Part shown: piece by piece, positions 1 through 12,048 of the stretch | Layout: each line of letters begins with the position of its first letter | Numbering within the stretch: position 1 is the stretch's first letter | Source: Calliopum simillimum | Taxonomy: Eukaryota; Arthropoda; Insecta; Diptera; Lauxaniidae | Reading direction: 5' to 3' | DNA length: 64,000 bases | NCBI GenBank assembly: GCA_951812925.1 | Contig: OX638370.1 | Location: 113,970,897 to 114,034,896, forward strand | Program-made: the position numbers and the translations under genes | The notes under the pieces: model-generated | Seen by the model: only the letters and a program-made list of their open reading frames with translations | What the model was told of the DNA's origin: nothing | Database searches by the model: none

Positions 1-59
1 AAAGTTCAATTAAATAAAATCAATTTTCAATATAAAATGTCATTAAGTAACACACTTAA

Positions 60-735
60 AAATTTTTTAAAAACAACATTTAAAAGTTTTGAATCCGAGT
101 CTTGGTTTTGGAGATATGGCGAATTTTCGAAAATTTTTACCAGTTTTTTTGTTTTTAATGCATTATTTTTCCAAAAATGTCTTATTAACAAAAACGGGAT
201 ATGAAAGGTAATTTAATAAGCTACAATACTGAACACAAAATTTTCTAAATCTGGCTCGTAGTTTTCGAGATATTACGACTTTTCTGAAATTTGGACCGAT
301 TTTTTTTCCCACAGTAATTTGGCATAAGAGTAGGGGTAAGTGGGCGGCTTCGGCCGCAGCTCAGGACTTAAAACTCCCAAAAATCCAATACCGGCTTCAC
401 GGCGGTCTTCGGCTGCGGATCAGTCTATAATATATCCATCACCTTGTTTGCTAGCAAAATTCCAAATTTCCGTTGTTGTTGCTGTTCATGAAAATTTCTT
501 TGGCTTACTTTTTTGTTTCCCTATAAAAGATGTGCTAATGAAAGAAATGAGGTATAAATTGCATACCAAATCGAATGAAATCGATTAGAATTCCATTATT
601 TGTTACAAAAGCTAAAGGTTGATCAGACATTTTTTGGAAAAATAGTGCTTTAAAAATAAAAAACTGGTCAAAGTTTTTGAAAATACGCCATATCTCGAAA
701 ATGTTGACTCGGATTTAAAATTTTTCTACAACAAT
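60..735. repeat. Long inverted-repeat (foldback) element
   Basis: About 90-180 is the near-perfect reverse complement of about 622-730; both arms carry GGAGATATGGCGAATTTTCG or its complement. The spacer holds the module at 328-470. No coding sequence is supported. The first 60 bases resemble 59750-59830, so a dispersed repeat also starts here. Confidence 0.7.
328..470. repeat. Dispersed GC-rich module (copy 1 of 3)
   Basis: Begins GTAGGGGTAAGTGGGCGGC and continues through a GC-rich stretch to a GATCAGTCTATAAT-like end. Two further copies occur at about 47210-47315 (same strand) and 47515-47635 (inverted). Its GC content is much higher than the surroundings. The open frame here is an artefact of the repeat. 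Confidence 0.65.
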
Positions 736-1382
736 TTTGTAGTTAGTTAAAATACCTTTGATATGACACCAATGTTATTAAAATCCAGACAGGGGTTCCG
801 AACTTATACCGGTTTTTATTAAAGCTATATCCCGATCTTTCGATGGCTATATCTCCGAAAGTAGATCCGATCAGACATTTTTGAATATATATTATTTCTT
901 ATAATTAAAAGCGTAATAAGCCAAATTAGGCTTAAAAATAAAATATTAACAGTCGATAATCTAACATTAAGCCCAGCTGTTTTATGATAATAAATTATAA
1001 ACTAGCAATAAAATAAAATTTTTCTTAATTCTACACTTTTCACATAATAAAAACCTGACAGCAAGCAACTAAAAGCTTTAAGATCGCTCTAAGACCTTTT
1101 ACGTAGCAGGTATTAAAAGTCGTATTCATAAAGACGGAAAAGAGCTTTCTAAATGCTACCAGAATACCTCTCTAATATTGTCGCCAGAATAGCCCTATTA
1201 ATATGTAGCTCTTGATCAGTCATGATCTGTAGCTTCAAAGCGTGTATCCCGCGTTGTCACTGATCCGCTCAACAGCAGAGCAGTCCGTTCTCTCGAGCGG
1301 TTAGGCGGGTGGTGGGATCGCAGGGAACGTAAGTAAAAAAAAGTAGAACTAAAGCAAAAAAATATCCTTCAAAATTCAATGT

Positions 1383-2612
1383 CCTATACACACTGAGCTT
1401 GAACAGTGGATAGGTGTGATGAAAGTGTCGACAAAATCTGTGAATGGGGTTTCATTTGTACTAGTTTAGTGGCCTAAAAAATACAAACCTCGAATTCGTA
1501 GCTGCTCATTTTCGCGTAATATCGCAAAAATACATATCCCATATAAAATAAAAAAAAATGAAAAAAAGAAACACAAGAAACAAATATAAAAAGTATTTAT
1601 TTTAAATGTTTTTTGCAATGCTGAATCCGAATCCGGCCTTAGAACTGCTGTTTCTCATATGGTTTTTGAGATATCCTAGTCTAAGCAAGCAAAAAATTCC
1701 GTTTTTGCTTTATTTTGAAGCTATATAACTGGAATATAGAGCATTCGTACGTAGAATCCCATACAATATCTAAAAGTTATAATCTTTTTCTTTATGACCT
1801 AAGTTAAATCATGTCATTCAGACATGTTCTGAAATCCAATTCACTTCGGAATCGGAATGAAAGCAATTTTCAAGAGCTCCGCATTTCGGTAATTAACACT
1901 AGATCGGATTTATTGGTCGGTAAATCAAATAGGACCATTGGCACATTTAATTTATCGAAATACAAATCCGTTTACATCTTATTTGTCGGAATGCAGAGCT
2001 CTTGAAAATTGCTTTCATTCCGATTCCGAAGTAAATCGGATTTCAGAACATGCCTGAATAGCTTTATTTTTCTCCGAAATATCGTAGACTGAAATAATGA
2101 GAAAATTAATTTTTTGCACTTTTTTAACTTTTTAGGTTAGCATATCTCCAAAAAAAAATAAAGACATCACCATGATTTAAATAAAGTTTTAAAGAAAAAA
2201 ATTAGAACTTTCAGATATTGTATCGGATTCTACGAATGAATACTCTACATTCTAGTTATATAGCTTCAAAATAAAGCAAAAACGGTATTTTTCGCTTGCT
2301 TAAACTGGGATATCGCAAAAACCATATAAGATACAGCAATTCCAAGGCTGGATTCGGATTCAGCATTGCAAAACACATTTAAAATAAATACTCTTATATT
2401 TGTTTGTTGTGTTTCTTTTTTTAATTTTTTTTTTTTTTTTATTTTATATGGGATATGTATTTTTGCGATATTTCTCGAAAATGAGCAGCTACGATTTCGG
2501 GGTTTGAGTTTTTTAGGCCACTTAACTAGTATAAATGAAACCCCATTCACAGATTTTGTCGACACTTTCATCACACCTATCGACTGTTCAAGCCCAGTGT
2601 GACATGTACTGA
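1383..2612. repeat. Giant inverted repeat of about 1.2 kb
   Basis: The outer arms, about 1383-1800 and 2190-2612, are reverse complements with few mismatches (for example GTGATGAAAGTGTCGACAAA against its complement near 2570). A second inverted pair lies in the centre, about 1812-1880 against 1990-2060. Transcription would give a hairpin several hundred base pairs long. The open frames inside are side effects of the repeat. Confidence 0.8.
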
Positions 2613-2639
2613 GCATTTTATAGTGTTACGGATATTACG

Positions 2640-3110
2640 TTTTTTTTTTTTATGAAAACCCCCCCCCAAGAGCAAATCTTGCGCACGGCCCTGGTTGTAG
2701 GAGCCATCACTGGACACTATCTTATTGGTTATCATGCTCATAGAATGGGCATTCTAGCGGATAAAAGGTGTCGGTGGTGTAATGAAGACGTAGAGGAGAA
2801 TTTGGAACATCTACTGTGTTTTTGTCCAGCGCTTTGCAGAACCAGATTTAAAACCCTTGGACAAATGTTTTTTAACAATCTTGAAGAACTTTCAGATACT
2901 GGTCTAAAACCAATCAAAAACTTCGCAATAGCTTCTAAAGCCTTCACGCTTAAGCCTGAAGAGGGCTGAAACCCCATTATTACATCTAAGTAATTAATTA
3001 CATCTGCGTGACTCAACATCCGGAATGATGTGGTATCACTATGGACCTTTTTGGTCTATGTGTGGCTAATTTGCCGCCACTTAAACCTAAACCTTTCTCA
3101 ATAAAAAGTA
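2640..3110 (+). mobile_element. Non-LTR retrotransposon 3' end, LOA-like
   Basis: The reading frame from about 2660 to 2969 matches the C-terminal part of LOA/I-type non-LTR pol proteins. It has the TGHYLIGYHAHRMGI segment followed by a zinc knuckle of form CRWC...E..EHLLCFCPAL. It ends at TGA 2967-2969, and a short 3' tail contains the TTAAACCTAAACCT motif often seen at such ends. The copy is 5'-truncated next to a T-run. No reverse transcriptase domain remains, so it is a dead fragment. Confidence 0.7.
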
Positions 3111-3448
3111 ATTGAAACTAGATGGATTGCAGAAAAGGCCTGATTATGTTTTAACTGATTTACATTAAAATTCCACTCTATAATTCAAAGATTTTTCGAA
3201 AATTTAGAAAATTTTTTTCAAAAATGTTCCATTTACATAATAAGGAAGTTTGATTTTTTGACTGATATGGCATTTCCATGGTATCGCACGTGATCGTCGA
3301 ACACATTTGAAGTAAAAAAAAAGTCAAAATAAAATGGACTTTTATTTTGACAATAGCCTTTCAACATCAAGAAAGAATAATTCGAAATCCTGCAGGTATA
3401 TTGAAAATTCTGCTAATGAAGATTGAGTCAGCGTCGAAAGGAACATAA

Positions 3449-3844
3449 TAACCTGTTTCCACCAATGATTTAGCTCTGATTATATTAGTAAATCATATTG
3501 TTAAGTCCTGCCCATTTCCACCGGCCAAAATAGATTTATTTCTGTCAATAAATGTCAGAAGCAGTAAAATTAAACTTGTATTTCATTTTCTTCTTAATGG
3601 TTATTTTCCATTTGCATTGTGTTCATGCCAATTGTCAAAGTTCCAGGGGTGTTACTAGGTTAAAAATTGTCATAGTCGGAATCATTGCTGAGGTTAAGGC
3701 ACAGATTTTACTTGAAATCTCAGATTTAACTCAAACCTCAGATTTATTTTTATATGGTAAATCTTGGGATCAACGCCCAAATTTAGCGCTAAGTCCAGAA
3801 ACTGCATTAAATCACTTTTTAAATCTGCGGTGGAAATAGGCTAT
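3449..3844. mobile_element. MITE, GTTTCCA family (copy 1)
   Basis: The ends form inverted repeats (ATAACCTGTTTCCACC and the complement of GGTGGAAATAGGCTAT). The interior shares TTTATTTCTGTCAATAAATG and neighbouring sequence with 25895-26210. A small internally deleted copy lies at 48878-48970. No transposase is encoded. Confidence 0.65.
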
Positions 3845-4813
3845 AAGACTGAATTTATTTATTTTTTTTATTTATTTAAGTATAGTACAATAAGGTACGA
3901 AATCTTTTAAAGTACACTAAAACTAAACCTAATAAATTAATTAATGTGTTCAACACTTATAACAAAAATGAGTTATCAAGAATAATAGCTAAATAAAGAA
4001 TTCTTAAAGCTAGATCTGATAGGGCAAAATGCTGAAACACAAATTGAGACTAGGTTCTAAGCTACCAATGTCTGAAAGACACTCCATTTTTTTGTTGTGC
4101 CTGAGTATCTAAAATTTTTCCTTTTGTAAAAAGTGGGCGTCGCAATTATTGAACAACGTCTCTTTTTTGTTGTGCTTTAGATAATCATGAACCAGATCTA
4201 CACACCAAATTTCATTAAAAATTGTTACTTCATTTGCGAGAAATAGCTTTTAATGTTTTTTATTTGTATGGGAGGTTCCACGCGCACAGGCGATATTTCG
4301 CCCACTTTCAGTTCAAAGGTGCCTAATAGCAAGTAGACTGCCTACAGTTAAATTCAGAGAAATTGCTTTAGTAGTTTTCTTTTTACAGCGTATTTTATTT
4401 TTGAGGGCACACAATTCAATTCAACAAAATAAAACATTTCAATCCTTGTTTTTAGGGGTAACATCTCATTAATTTTCATTAAAATTGTTAGAGTCGTTTT
4501 CGCGTAATATTGATTCAAAATTTTCAATGGTTAAAAAGTGCGCGTGACACTTTCTCAATACCCCTCAATTTTCGTTTGTTACAAGGTAATTGTATCTAAA
4601 TACATACCTTGTACGGTTTGCGAGTTATGACCAGATTATGTTTAAAATTTAGGGAGGTGCCACGGTCCCTCATGAGTATCTAGAAAGTTAGAACCTCGCT
4701 CATTTTTCATTCAATGCTTATATCTATCATTATTCCGAGTTTCATTAAAATCACTGCAGCCGTTTTCAAGAAACAATTTTGCCACAGACATAAGTGCAAA
4801 TAAATAAAAAACA
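3845..4813. other. Gene-free AT-rich stretch
   Basis: No open frame, exon-like segment or clear element boundary is supported. Text such as GTTTTCGCGTAATATTG resembles the insides of the foldback elements, so this is probably old repeat sequence. Confidence 0.4.
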
Positions 4814-5916
4814 TAGGGGAAAGTGGGGTAAAGTGGGAAGTGGGGTAAAGTGGGAAATGCCCCATTTTGGGCAAAATAGCAAAGTATAGCTGTCATGCGC
4901 TTCTGACATGTACTTGCAATGACCGTATTTTTGTGATCTATGGAATCATGTAAAGTTTTTAAGTGATTTTGAAATTTAATTTTGAAATTTTTAAGCATCG
5001 ATAATTTTACTGTTTCTGGAGATAAACCGATTGTAAGTACACAAAAATATTCTTTGTAGTCTTAATTTTGATAACGCAAAAGGATTCCGTGTAATTCATA
5101 GACTGAAAGAATGAAGCTCACATTTTTTGCAAAATGTGGTATCGGGGTAAAGTGGGAAATTTTTTATGGGGTAAAGTGGGAAATGTTATTTCACGATTGA
5201 GTCTCCACTTGTCAACGTATTATACTCTTTCATGATCCAAATAAGTGTTGTACATTTTTATTGTGAGTAAACACTCCGGAAAAGCTAAGCGAGTTGCAAA
5301 AAGCAGCTGAGAAACGCTTAGAAAATAAACGAAAGAAAGAGGGAAACGAATCACAAAAAATAGAGTACCAGGAGCAAAAAAGCATCACCAGCAAAGAAAG
5401 CGTCAAATAAGTTCTAGCTCAGATGAAGATTGTCATTTTTGCACCATTTGCATGGAACTCATGCCCGAAATCATGACCAGACACAACACCATCATATGCA
5501 ACCTAAAGGATTGTCAACGCCCATTTCACTTGAAATGCGTTAATCTCACTACAAGCTTCTTTTATTACTAAAATCATTATTTCTTTTCATATTTACTCCT
5601 ATGGGTGTGTTCCTTGAACCTTTTTTGACTTACAATAAAGATATTAGAACTTTTTTCCAACATTTGTATTAGTTTTTATGAGTTTTGAAAGTTTCCCACT
5701 TTACCCCACGATTTTTAATTTTTGCCATTTTCGGCATCCTCGATCAAAGCGTCGTACTCATCAGAAAATCCATATTTTCGGTTCGTTTCTTTTGCAAAAA
5801 TATAGCTTATTAAATTTTCTTTATTATAGGAAGTTAAAACATGAAAAAATAAGAAGTTTTGTTCATTTTATGGAGCTACGAAAAAAAGATTTCCCACTTT
5901 ACCTCACTTTCCCCTA
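4814..5916 (+). mobile_element. Pogo-like DNA transposon remnant
   Basis: The terminal inverted repeats read TAGGGGAAAGTGGGGTAAAG on the left and CTTTACCTCACTTTCCCCTA on the right, with TA at both edges as expected for the Tc1/mariner/pogo superfamily. The GGGGTAAAGTGGGAAA motif recurs inside near 5140-5190 and, inverted, near 5693-5708. Bases 5410-5570 encode a serine-rich stretch followed by a Cys/His cluster (CHFCTICMELM, then C and H residues ending FHLKCVN). This resembles the C-terminal PHD-like finger of insect pogo/Tigger transposases. The DDE catalytic region is missing, so the element cannot move by itself. Confidence 0.65.
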
Positions 5917-6039
5917 CAATTTTATCTCGCATAAGAAAAGAAAAAAATCAAAGAAGTAAAACTGGGCACTACACCGGTAGCTCAATCTTGCGCGCAAAGT
6001 TGCGTTGTATCAAATTGGCAATAAGGTGAGTTTGCGTTT

Positions 6040-7460
6040 TTGGCGCTGTTGACGTTATTGGCGCTAGCGCCTTGAGGCTAGTTTACATAGACATTCATAA
6101 TCAAAATAATCATATATTTGGTGATTATTTTAATCATGAAATGAATGAGCAAACGATGCTACTTCACGAAATCAAACAGAGTTGTGTTGTGAAATGTTCT
6201 ACAATTTGTTTCTTTCGGGAGTAAAATAATAGGGGAAGGTGGGGAATCGTGGGCCACGTTTTTATTTTGTTAAATATCTTAAAAAAAAAAAAAAAATAAT
6301 TTTGCAAATTGTAATATGGTATGTTATTCTACATGAAGTTAGGTAACCTTTGACTATTACACTTTCTAACAATTCTTTTGTTTTTTCCGACTTTTCGTGG
6401 TTTGAAAAAAATTTGTGTTTTTGCGATTTTCAAAAATGATGGGGAATCGTGGGCCACCGCCGTAATTAAGTAAAAATCAAACAATTATGATGCAAAACTT
6501 TATTGAATAAGTTGAGATGACAAGTTAAGTTACTTTAATCGACAAAATGAAGAAGAAGGGTTATGCACGATCAATCAGATACTGATAGCTGAAAATTAAC
6601 AAAGAAATAGGAAAATTTGATACAAAATATGTATTTATTGTTTTATTTATTGATTCACATCCTCCATTTTGCACAAAACATCATAAACACAACATACAAA
6701 TGTGTATTGATACGAAAACTGCCAAAACACGGGTGGCCCACGAAGTGGCTCACGATTCCCCACAAGCTACTTTTTGCAAAACAACGGCGTGTAATTGACT
6801 TGTTGAAGTGTCATGCAAAATTACTTTTGTATGTTGAAAGGCAAAGGTCTAACGATAATAAAAAACATATTTACATGTGTTTTGTCGTAGCAATTCGTCC
6901 AAGAATGATGGAAATCAAACACGCAAAAAAAGTTTTGCAGATACTTTTTTTTGGGCGAGTATTGTACAAAGCAAATAAAACGCGTACGTTTGTCAACAAC
7001 CAATGTAAAAATAAGTTGAGGCTAAGAAAAAACGATTACAGTTGCATTTAACTATTTATCTCGATATACTGCCAAAAGGTGGCGGTGTCTCACGATTCCC
7101 CATGGCCCACGATTCCCCACTTTCTCCTACAGTTTTCGTGAAGAAATCAACGAGATGTATGGAATAAATGGTTAATAGAAATCTTTCAATCAGTTCCAAC
7201 ACAATTTGGAGACCAAACAAAATTAACTCACAGTTTGACACAAATTTGTCGCATGAAAAACTAATACAAAGAAGTATTAAAATAAATAGCATTTAAAACG
7301 TAGTAAAATTGTACTAGTTATCTAAAATCACATGAATGTGAACAAAATATAGTTATAATCATGAAGCAAAAAAATTCATGATTATTTTGATTATGAATGT
7401 CTATGAAAACTAGCCCTTATGAATATGTGTATCAGCGCCAGCAGCGCCGTGATCGGTTTT
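6040..7460. repeat. Foldback interrupted by a pogo-like insertion
   Basis: Bases about 6040-6130 (GGCGCTAGCGCCTTGAGGC onward) are the reverse complement of about 7370-7460 (ending in CAGCGCCAGCAGCGCCG). The element at 6230-7129 sits between the arms, so the foldback is the older of the two. Confidence 0.6.
6230..7129. mobile_element. Second pogo-like nonautonomous element
   Basis: The terminal inverted repeats are TAGGGGAAGGTGGGGAATCG and CGATTCCCCACTTTCTCCTA, edged by TA. The motif GGGGAATCGTGGGCCAC recurs inside near 6442 and, inverted, near 6728 and 7090. The ends resemble those of 4814-5916 but differ in the subterminal word. No transposase domain is recognised in the internal open frame. 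Confidence 0.6.
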
Positions 7461-7574
7461 AATGAAAGTGAGCCTACCATTTATTGGGTGTCGATTTTTA
7501 TGACAGATTATGAGATTTTGCAAAACCATCGAGTCCATTCTAAATTTAAGCTTTTCATGCGGAAACATACAATT

Positions 7575-7973
7575 AGGGTATTCACAAAGGTGTGTTAAAT
7601 CCGCTCTTAATATTGCGACGACTTAATTTTAATACTTTTAAGATGATGTGGTAAATTTGTTGTTTTTGTTTTGCATGTAAATGCAATTTAATATCATGTG
7701 GCAACTTTAAAAATCTAAAGAGCATGTTTTTCTTTATGTGGCAGTTTTACGACTCAATAATAGGTGTCAAAAAAGTAAACATCGAAAATGAACATCGATA
7801 TCATTCAAATTAAGTGCATTCTGCAAGCACAATCGTTTTAACTACTTGAATTTTTCGCTGTCTTTTGGCATTTTGTAGAGGCAAATATTTGTAATAAGCT
7901 TTTGTTTTTTGGAGGCGTTCACAATTAATTGTTTAAGATGTCGTAATTTTAAGATGCCATTTGTGAATACCCT
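7575..7973. mobile_element. Foldback MITE with AGGGTATTCACAAA ends
   Basis: AGGGTATTCACAAAGG at 7575 pairs with TTTGTGAATACCCT ending at 7973. The length is 399 bp and there is no coding potential. The end sequence resembles the MITEs at 38261-38464 and 62926-63045. Confidence 0.65.
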
Positions 7974-9404
7974 GAATATAATATGTATTTTTCGAATGCT
8001 TTAAAAGTCGCCAGATAAAGTCTCCAAATTTTTTAGTCGCTAAATCCGAAAAAAATTCTCAAAAAGGGTTAAAAGGGTCATATTGATTATGAAAAATGAA
8101 AATCAAACGAAAAAAATCAACAAAACAATCAAAATTTTTTACCATATTTTCATCAAAAATGATGGGCGTAAAAAAAGGCGCATACTCGCACCTATGTACA
8201 AGCACACACACACAGTAACATTTATGCTGCTAGTGCAGCTGCGAATCGCAACAAAATTTTACGAAGGAACTCGGATTCTTTCGCTTACTAGGTCACTAGG
8301 ACTCTCACTCATGTCCTTGCATTGCGTTTTTAATTTCGATGTCGTTGCAATCTATATACATATTATATAATATATGTATGTATTTAGATACATATTGCAA
8401 TAAAGGCGTGTGTTTGTGTTGCACTTGTTGTATTTGTTTCTGCATATGTAAACGTTATAAAAACTGCATGTAAGTTTGTTGGTATGTATGTTAATCGAAA
8501 AACTCTACAGAGCATCCAACAGATGCTGATACTTATGTATGTACTTCTGTTTATTTTAAATATTTTAAGTTAAAATATGTACAAATTTATAGAAAAAAAA
8601 AATGGCAAAATTTTATAAAAAAATTATTTATTAATAATACGAATTAATCTCTTGTATTATAGCCATTAATGTCCCTGTCACATAGACTTTTTATCGGTTT
8701 TTTTTTATTGTTTTTTTGTATTAAGAGAGCGCGTAAATTCGGTCATTGATAAGGTGTATCCTTAGTAAATCTCTTTCATAGTACAATTTTACAGAATGAT
8801 GATACTACTGCTGCACTGATAATGGCTGAAGTTTTTACAGCGTGCAGCGCTTGCATTTTACAGTCTGCTTACAGTGGTAGCAGCTTCCATCCAACAGGCG
8901 CAGCGTAATAAATTACTCTTTTATGCCCATTGTGAAGGCATGTCACGAACATATGCAGGCTGCTTTGTCCTGTGTTATATTAACTATTGACATGAGATTG
9001 TAAAACTTATCGAGATTCCATAACATTGTTAATATTTATGTTCAGCGAAAAAAAAGTTTTTACGGTTATAAGAATGGGTTCATTTGGTTTTGGCATTTCA
9101 GTAATTCACTTATGTAGGAAAATATATAAAATTTCACCATATGCAATATAAAAGAAAATGAGAAATTTTCTTTATAAGCGCATTCTGTAGAGTAAATGCA
9201 ATAATGTAAAATACATTTATTTTGTAAACTAAATTCTTTTATTGTACTTGTCTTGGGCTTAAGTTGGAAGCATGTTTTACTTAGTAGTTATTTGGAAAAT
9301 TTGGTGGATTGTTTGATACTGATCATTTTAAAATTACCATTACTGGTGCTTCATATTAAACATTTTAACTCCAACATTCCGCAACTCAACGTCCTGCTAC
9401 ATTT
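7974..9404. other. Gene-free stretch
   Basis: AT-rich with a short CA run near 8200-8215. No supported exon, element end or RNA gene was seen. Confidence 0.4.
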
Positions 9405-9750
9405 ATATTTTTTCAAAAATTACTCAAAAAAAAAATTTTTTTTTTAACTTTCCAAAAAATTCCCAAAAAATTTCACACTTATTTTTTTCACCAAGAAATA
9501 TTTTTTTGTAAAAAGAACACTTCAAAATGAATGGGACCAGTAACTTAGATTTATAAATATACAAACTTTACTGTAAGCTATAAATTTTTGAAAAAACATC
9601 CATTTCATGAAAATGACTAAAAACGCCAACTTCAACACCCTGCATTTTAACAACAAATGGTACTAGGACCAAATCCTCTCAGATTGTTGTTCTTGCACAC
9701 AGGATATACCATATTACCAAATTTGAGCGAAATCGGAGATTTCTTCCTAT
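9405..9750. repeat. Partial copy of the 36.4-37.6 kb foldback
   Basis: The sequence from the poly-A/T centre through GGGACCAGTAACTTAG and GGTACTAGGACCAAATCCTC to CAAATTTGAGCGAAATC is collinear with 36960-37515. Only one arm is present. Confidence 0.7.
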
Positions 9751-10082
9751 ATAAAAACTGCTGGAAATTTTTTTCTCAAGAACGACTATATCGAATTTAA
9801 CGAAACTTTGGAAAATGGGGCACATCAGCATATAGGTACTAAAGAATGAGATAGACTTTGACTTTGTACATACTCTTGAAGAGGCGTGATCCTATATCCT
9901 GTAAACTACTTATATAAAATATTATATAATTTCTAATGAGCAATTGGGCGAAATCTGGAATGAAAATTTCGATTCAATATTACTCGAAAACGGCTCTTGA
10001 TGATAGTTTAGGAGATGTTACCCTTAGAAACAAAAACATGATACAGTATTTGAAAGTACTATGAAACTATCAAGGGCGTTCG

Positions 10083-10880
10083 CGAACAGTAATTTTGGAC
10101 CCTTTTTGATTAAAAATTTTGTTGCACCAATCAATTTGAAGAAAAATTTTTAAAATTATAAGCGATGTCTTCGGCCTCTCTTAGTAGGTATTGGATCATT
10201 TTTCTAAAAAAATCCACAGCACTTATCAATAGACCCTCCGACTTTCCAACCCTCTTTAAGAGTTTTGACCCCTCTCATTTTTTCGTAAAAATTTTATTGC
10301 ACCAGTCGTTAGGAATAGGTCGAAGAAAAATTTTGGATACTGTCAGCAGTGTCCCCGACACCTTTTATGAATTTTGGTCTTTTATAAAAAAATTTTAAAT
10401 GCTCCAATCGATAGGAAAAGACCAAGGAAACATTTTTAAAACCGTGATGGGTCATCCTAACCCCTCTTAAAAGTCTTGTGCCCATTTTTCAAGGGTAACC
10501 CCAACCCTTCTTAGGAGTTTTCATCCTGCTTTCAAAAAAATTTCATTGATTCAATCGACAATGTCGATCAAAAAAAGTTTTATAAAGTATCGGTTTTGGT
10601 CCCATTTAAAAAAATAAATTACTGTACCAAACGATAGGGAGAGCTGAAGAAACATTTTTTTAATTGTCAGCTTTGTCCCCCTTCGAAGGGAGGCTTCAAC
10701 CGATCGGAAAGACCGAAAAAAGATTTTAGAAACTGTTAGGGGTGTCCCTATCAATTGGCGCAGTATTTTTTTTTTTTTTAAATGTGAACCTAAAACCAAT
10801 AAAGGGTCGGGGACACCCTTGCCAGTTTCCAAAATTTTTTTTCGGCCATTGCCCATCAATCTGTGGAGTAAAAAGTTTTT
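10083..10880. repeat. Degenerate tandem repeat array
   Basis: A unit of very roughly 80-120 bp recurs. Its words include AAAATTTTATTGCACCA, then a CGATAGG-like word, AGACCGAAGAAAAATTTT, and CTGTCAGC with GTGTCCCC. Recognisable units lie near 10115, 10290, 10390, 10545, 10612 and 10690, with an inverted piece near 10800-10840. Divergence between units is high, so the array is old. The open frames here follow from the repetition. Confidence 0.55.
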
Positions 10881-10989
10881 CAAAAGTGACGGTAAAAAAC
10901 CACAAAATCTCGTTAACTCGAAAAACTGCCAAAGTTCGTTTTGATTTTGACGACTATTACGAGGTTTTTGAGGAATACCCTCATCGTAA

Positions 10990-12048
10990 ACATCCTATCT
11001 TTACTCAAATTTGAGATTGTTAGTTAACATTTGAATTTTTTGAAAAAACCAAGAATTTTCATACATAGCAAAAAATTCCTATTTTTTAAAAGTTTATTGC
11101 TTCTTGAGTTAATGATATTTAATTAAAAAAACAGTGTTATCTTAAAAAAAAAAAGAATTTTACCATTCTTTCAAAATCAAGCTAAAATCAGTTTTTTCGC
11201 TCTCCTGAGTAGCAAAATTGAGATAAGACAGTTTACAATTGATCCTAGGAACAGCTACATAGAATATTCTTATTGCAATACACGAACTTTCGTATCGTTT
11301 CCGGGCTTTTCTTAACTTCTTATTTTCCATTCGCACTGTACTCTATAATTTCGTTTTCATACCGTAATTGCATGCTTCAGACTACAAAGAGTGAATAAAA
11401 TTATTTTTCGCACACTTATCCTCAATAAAACTTCAGTTTCATGAAAGTGCCTAACGAAACGGGTCACGACATCTTCTTCCAGCTATTTCTTAGTTTCCAA
11501 ATTTGTTACGAATAAAATTTCAGCCAGGATTTCATTAAGAACAGATTTTGAATCTATGAAATTGCTGGAATAAGATGCTTTTATGCCCTTCAACTAATTT
11601 GAACAGAAATTCACTTCATCACCAAGTTGCCCATCGTTTTCCGAACTATATACAAAAAAACATATGTTTTCACAAAATTCACATACAATATCTGCAAGTT
11701 TAGCCCTGCTGCCATATTTTTCTCTTGTACATTGTTTTAGTAAACCAAAACATTGTGAATATGAAACATTAGTTCAACTCTTCTCACCATTTTAGTTAAC
11801 TTATCAACTCATTACTGTGAATCCGGGCCTTAATAAATATCTCAACAATATTAATTTTCAAAAAAAGTATTTGTTTGGAAAACGTAACACTTTTATATAA
11901 AATAACAAAGTATTTAAAGCAATATTTCTAAAAGAAACCTTATATTTACATACTCATAAATAAGTATACCTATTGTATATAACATTTTAGTTAATTTCAA
12001 TTTTTGTAAGTTTAACTAAAAACAAAAAATCATTCTTTTCTCTTCTAG
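10990..12048. other. Non-coding sequence upstream of the Drep2 exon
   Basis: Presumably intron of the gene that continues at 12049. No 5' exon was recognised. The end has a normal polypyrimidine tract and acceptor (TCTTTTCTCTTCTAG, ending 12048). A fragment ACGAGGTTTTTGAGGAATAC near 10960 matches the MITE family at 18041 and 62926. Confidence 0.5.

Noticed and set aside
6617..7051. 144-codon open frame inside the second pogo-like element
   Set aside because: No transposase motif or conserved domain is visible; the length is plausible by chance in a stop-poor AT-rich repeat.
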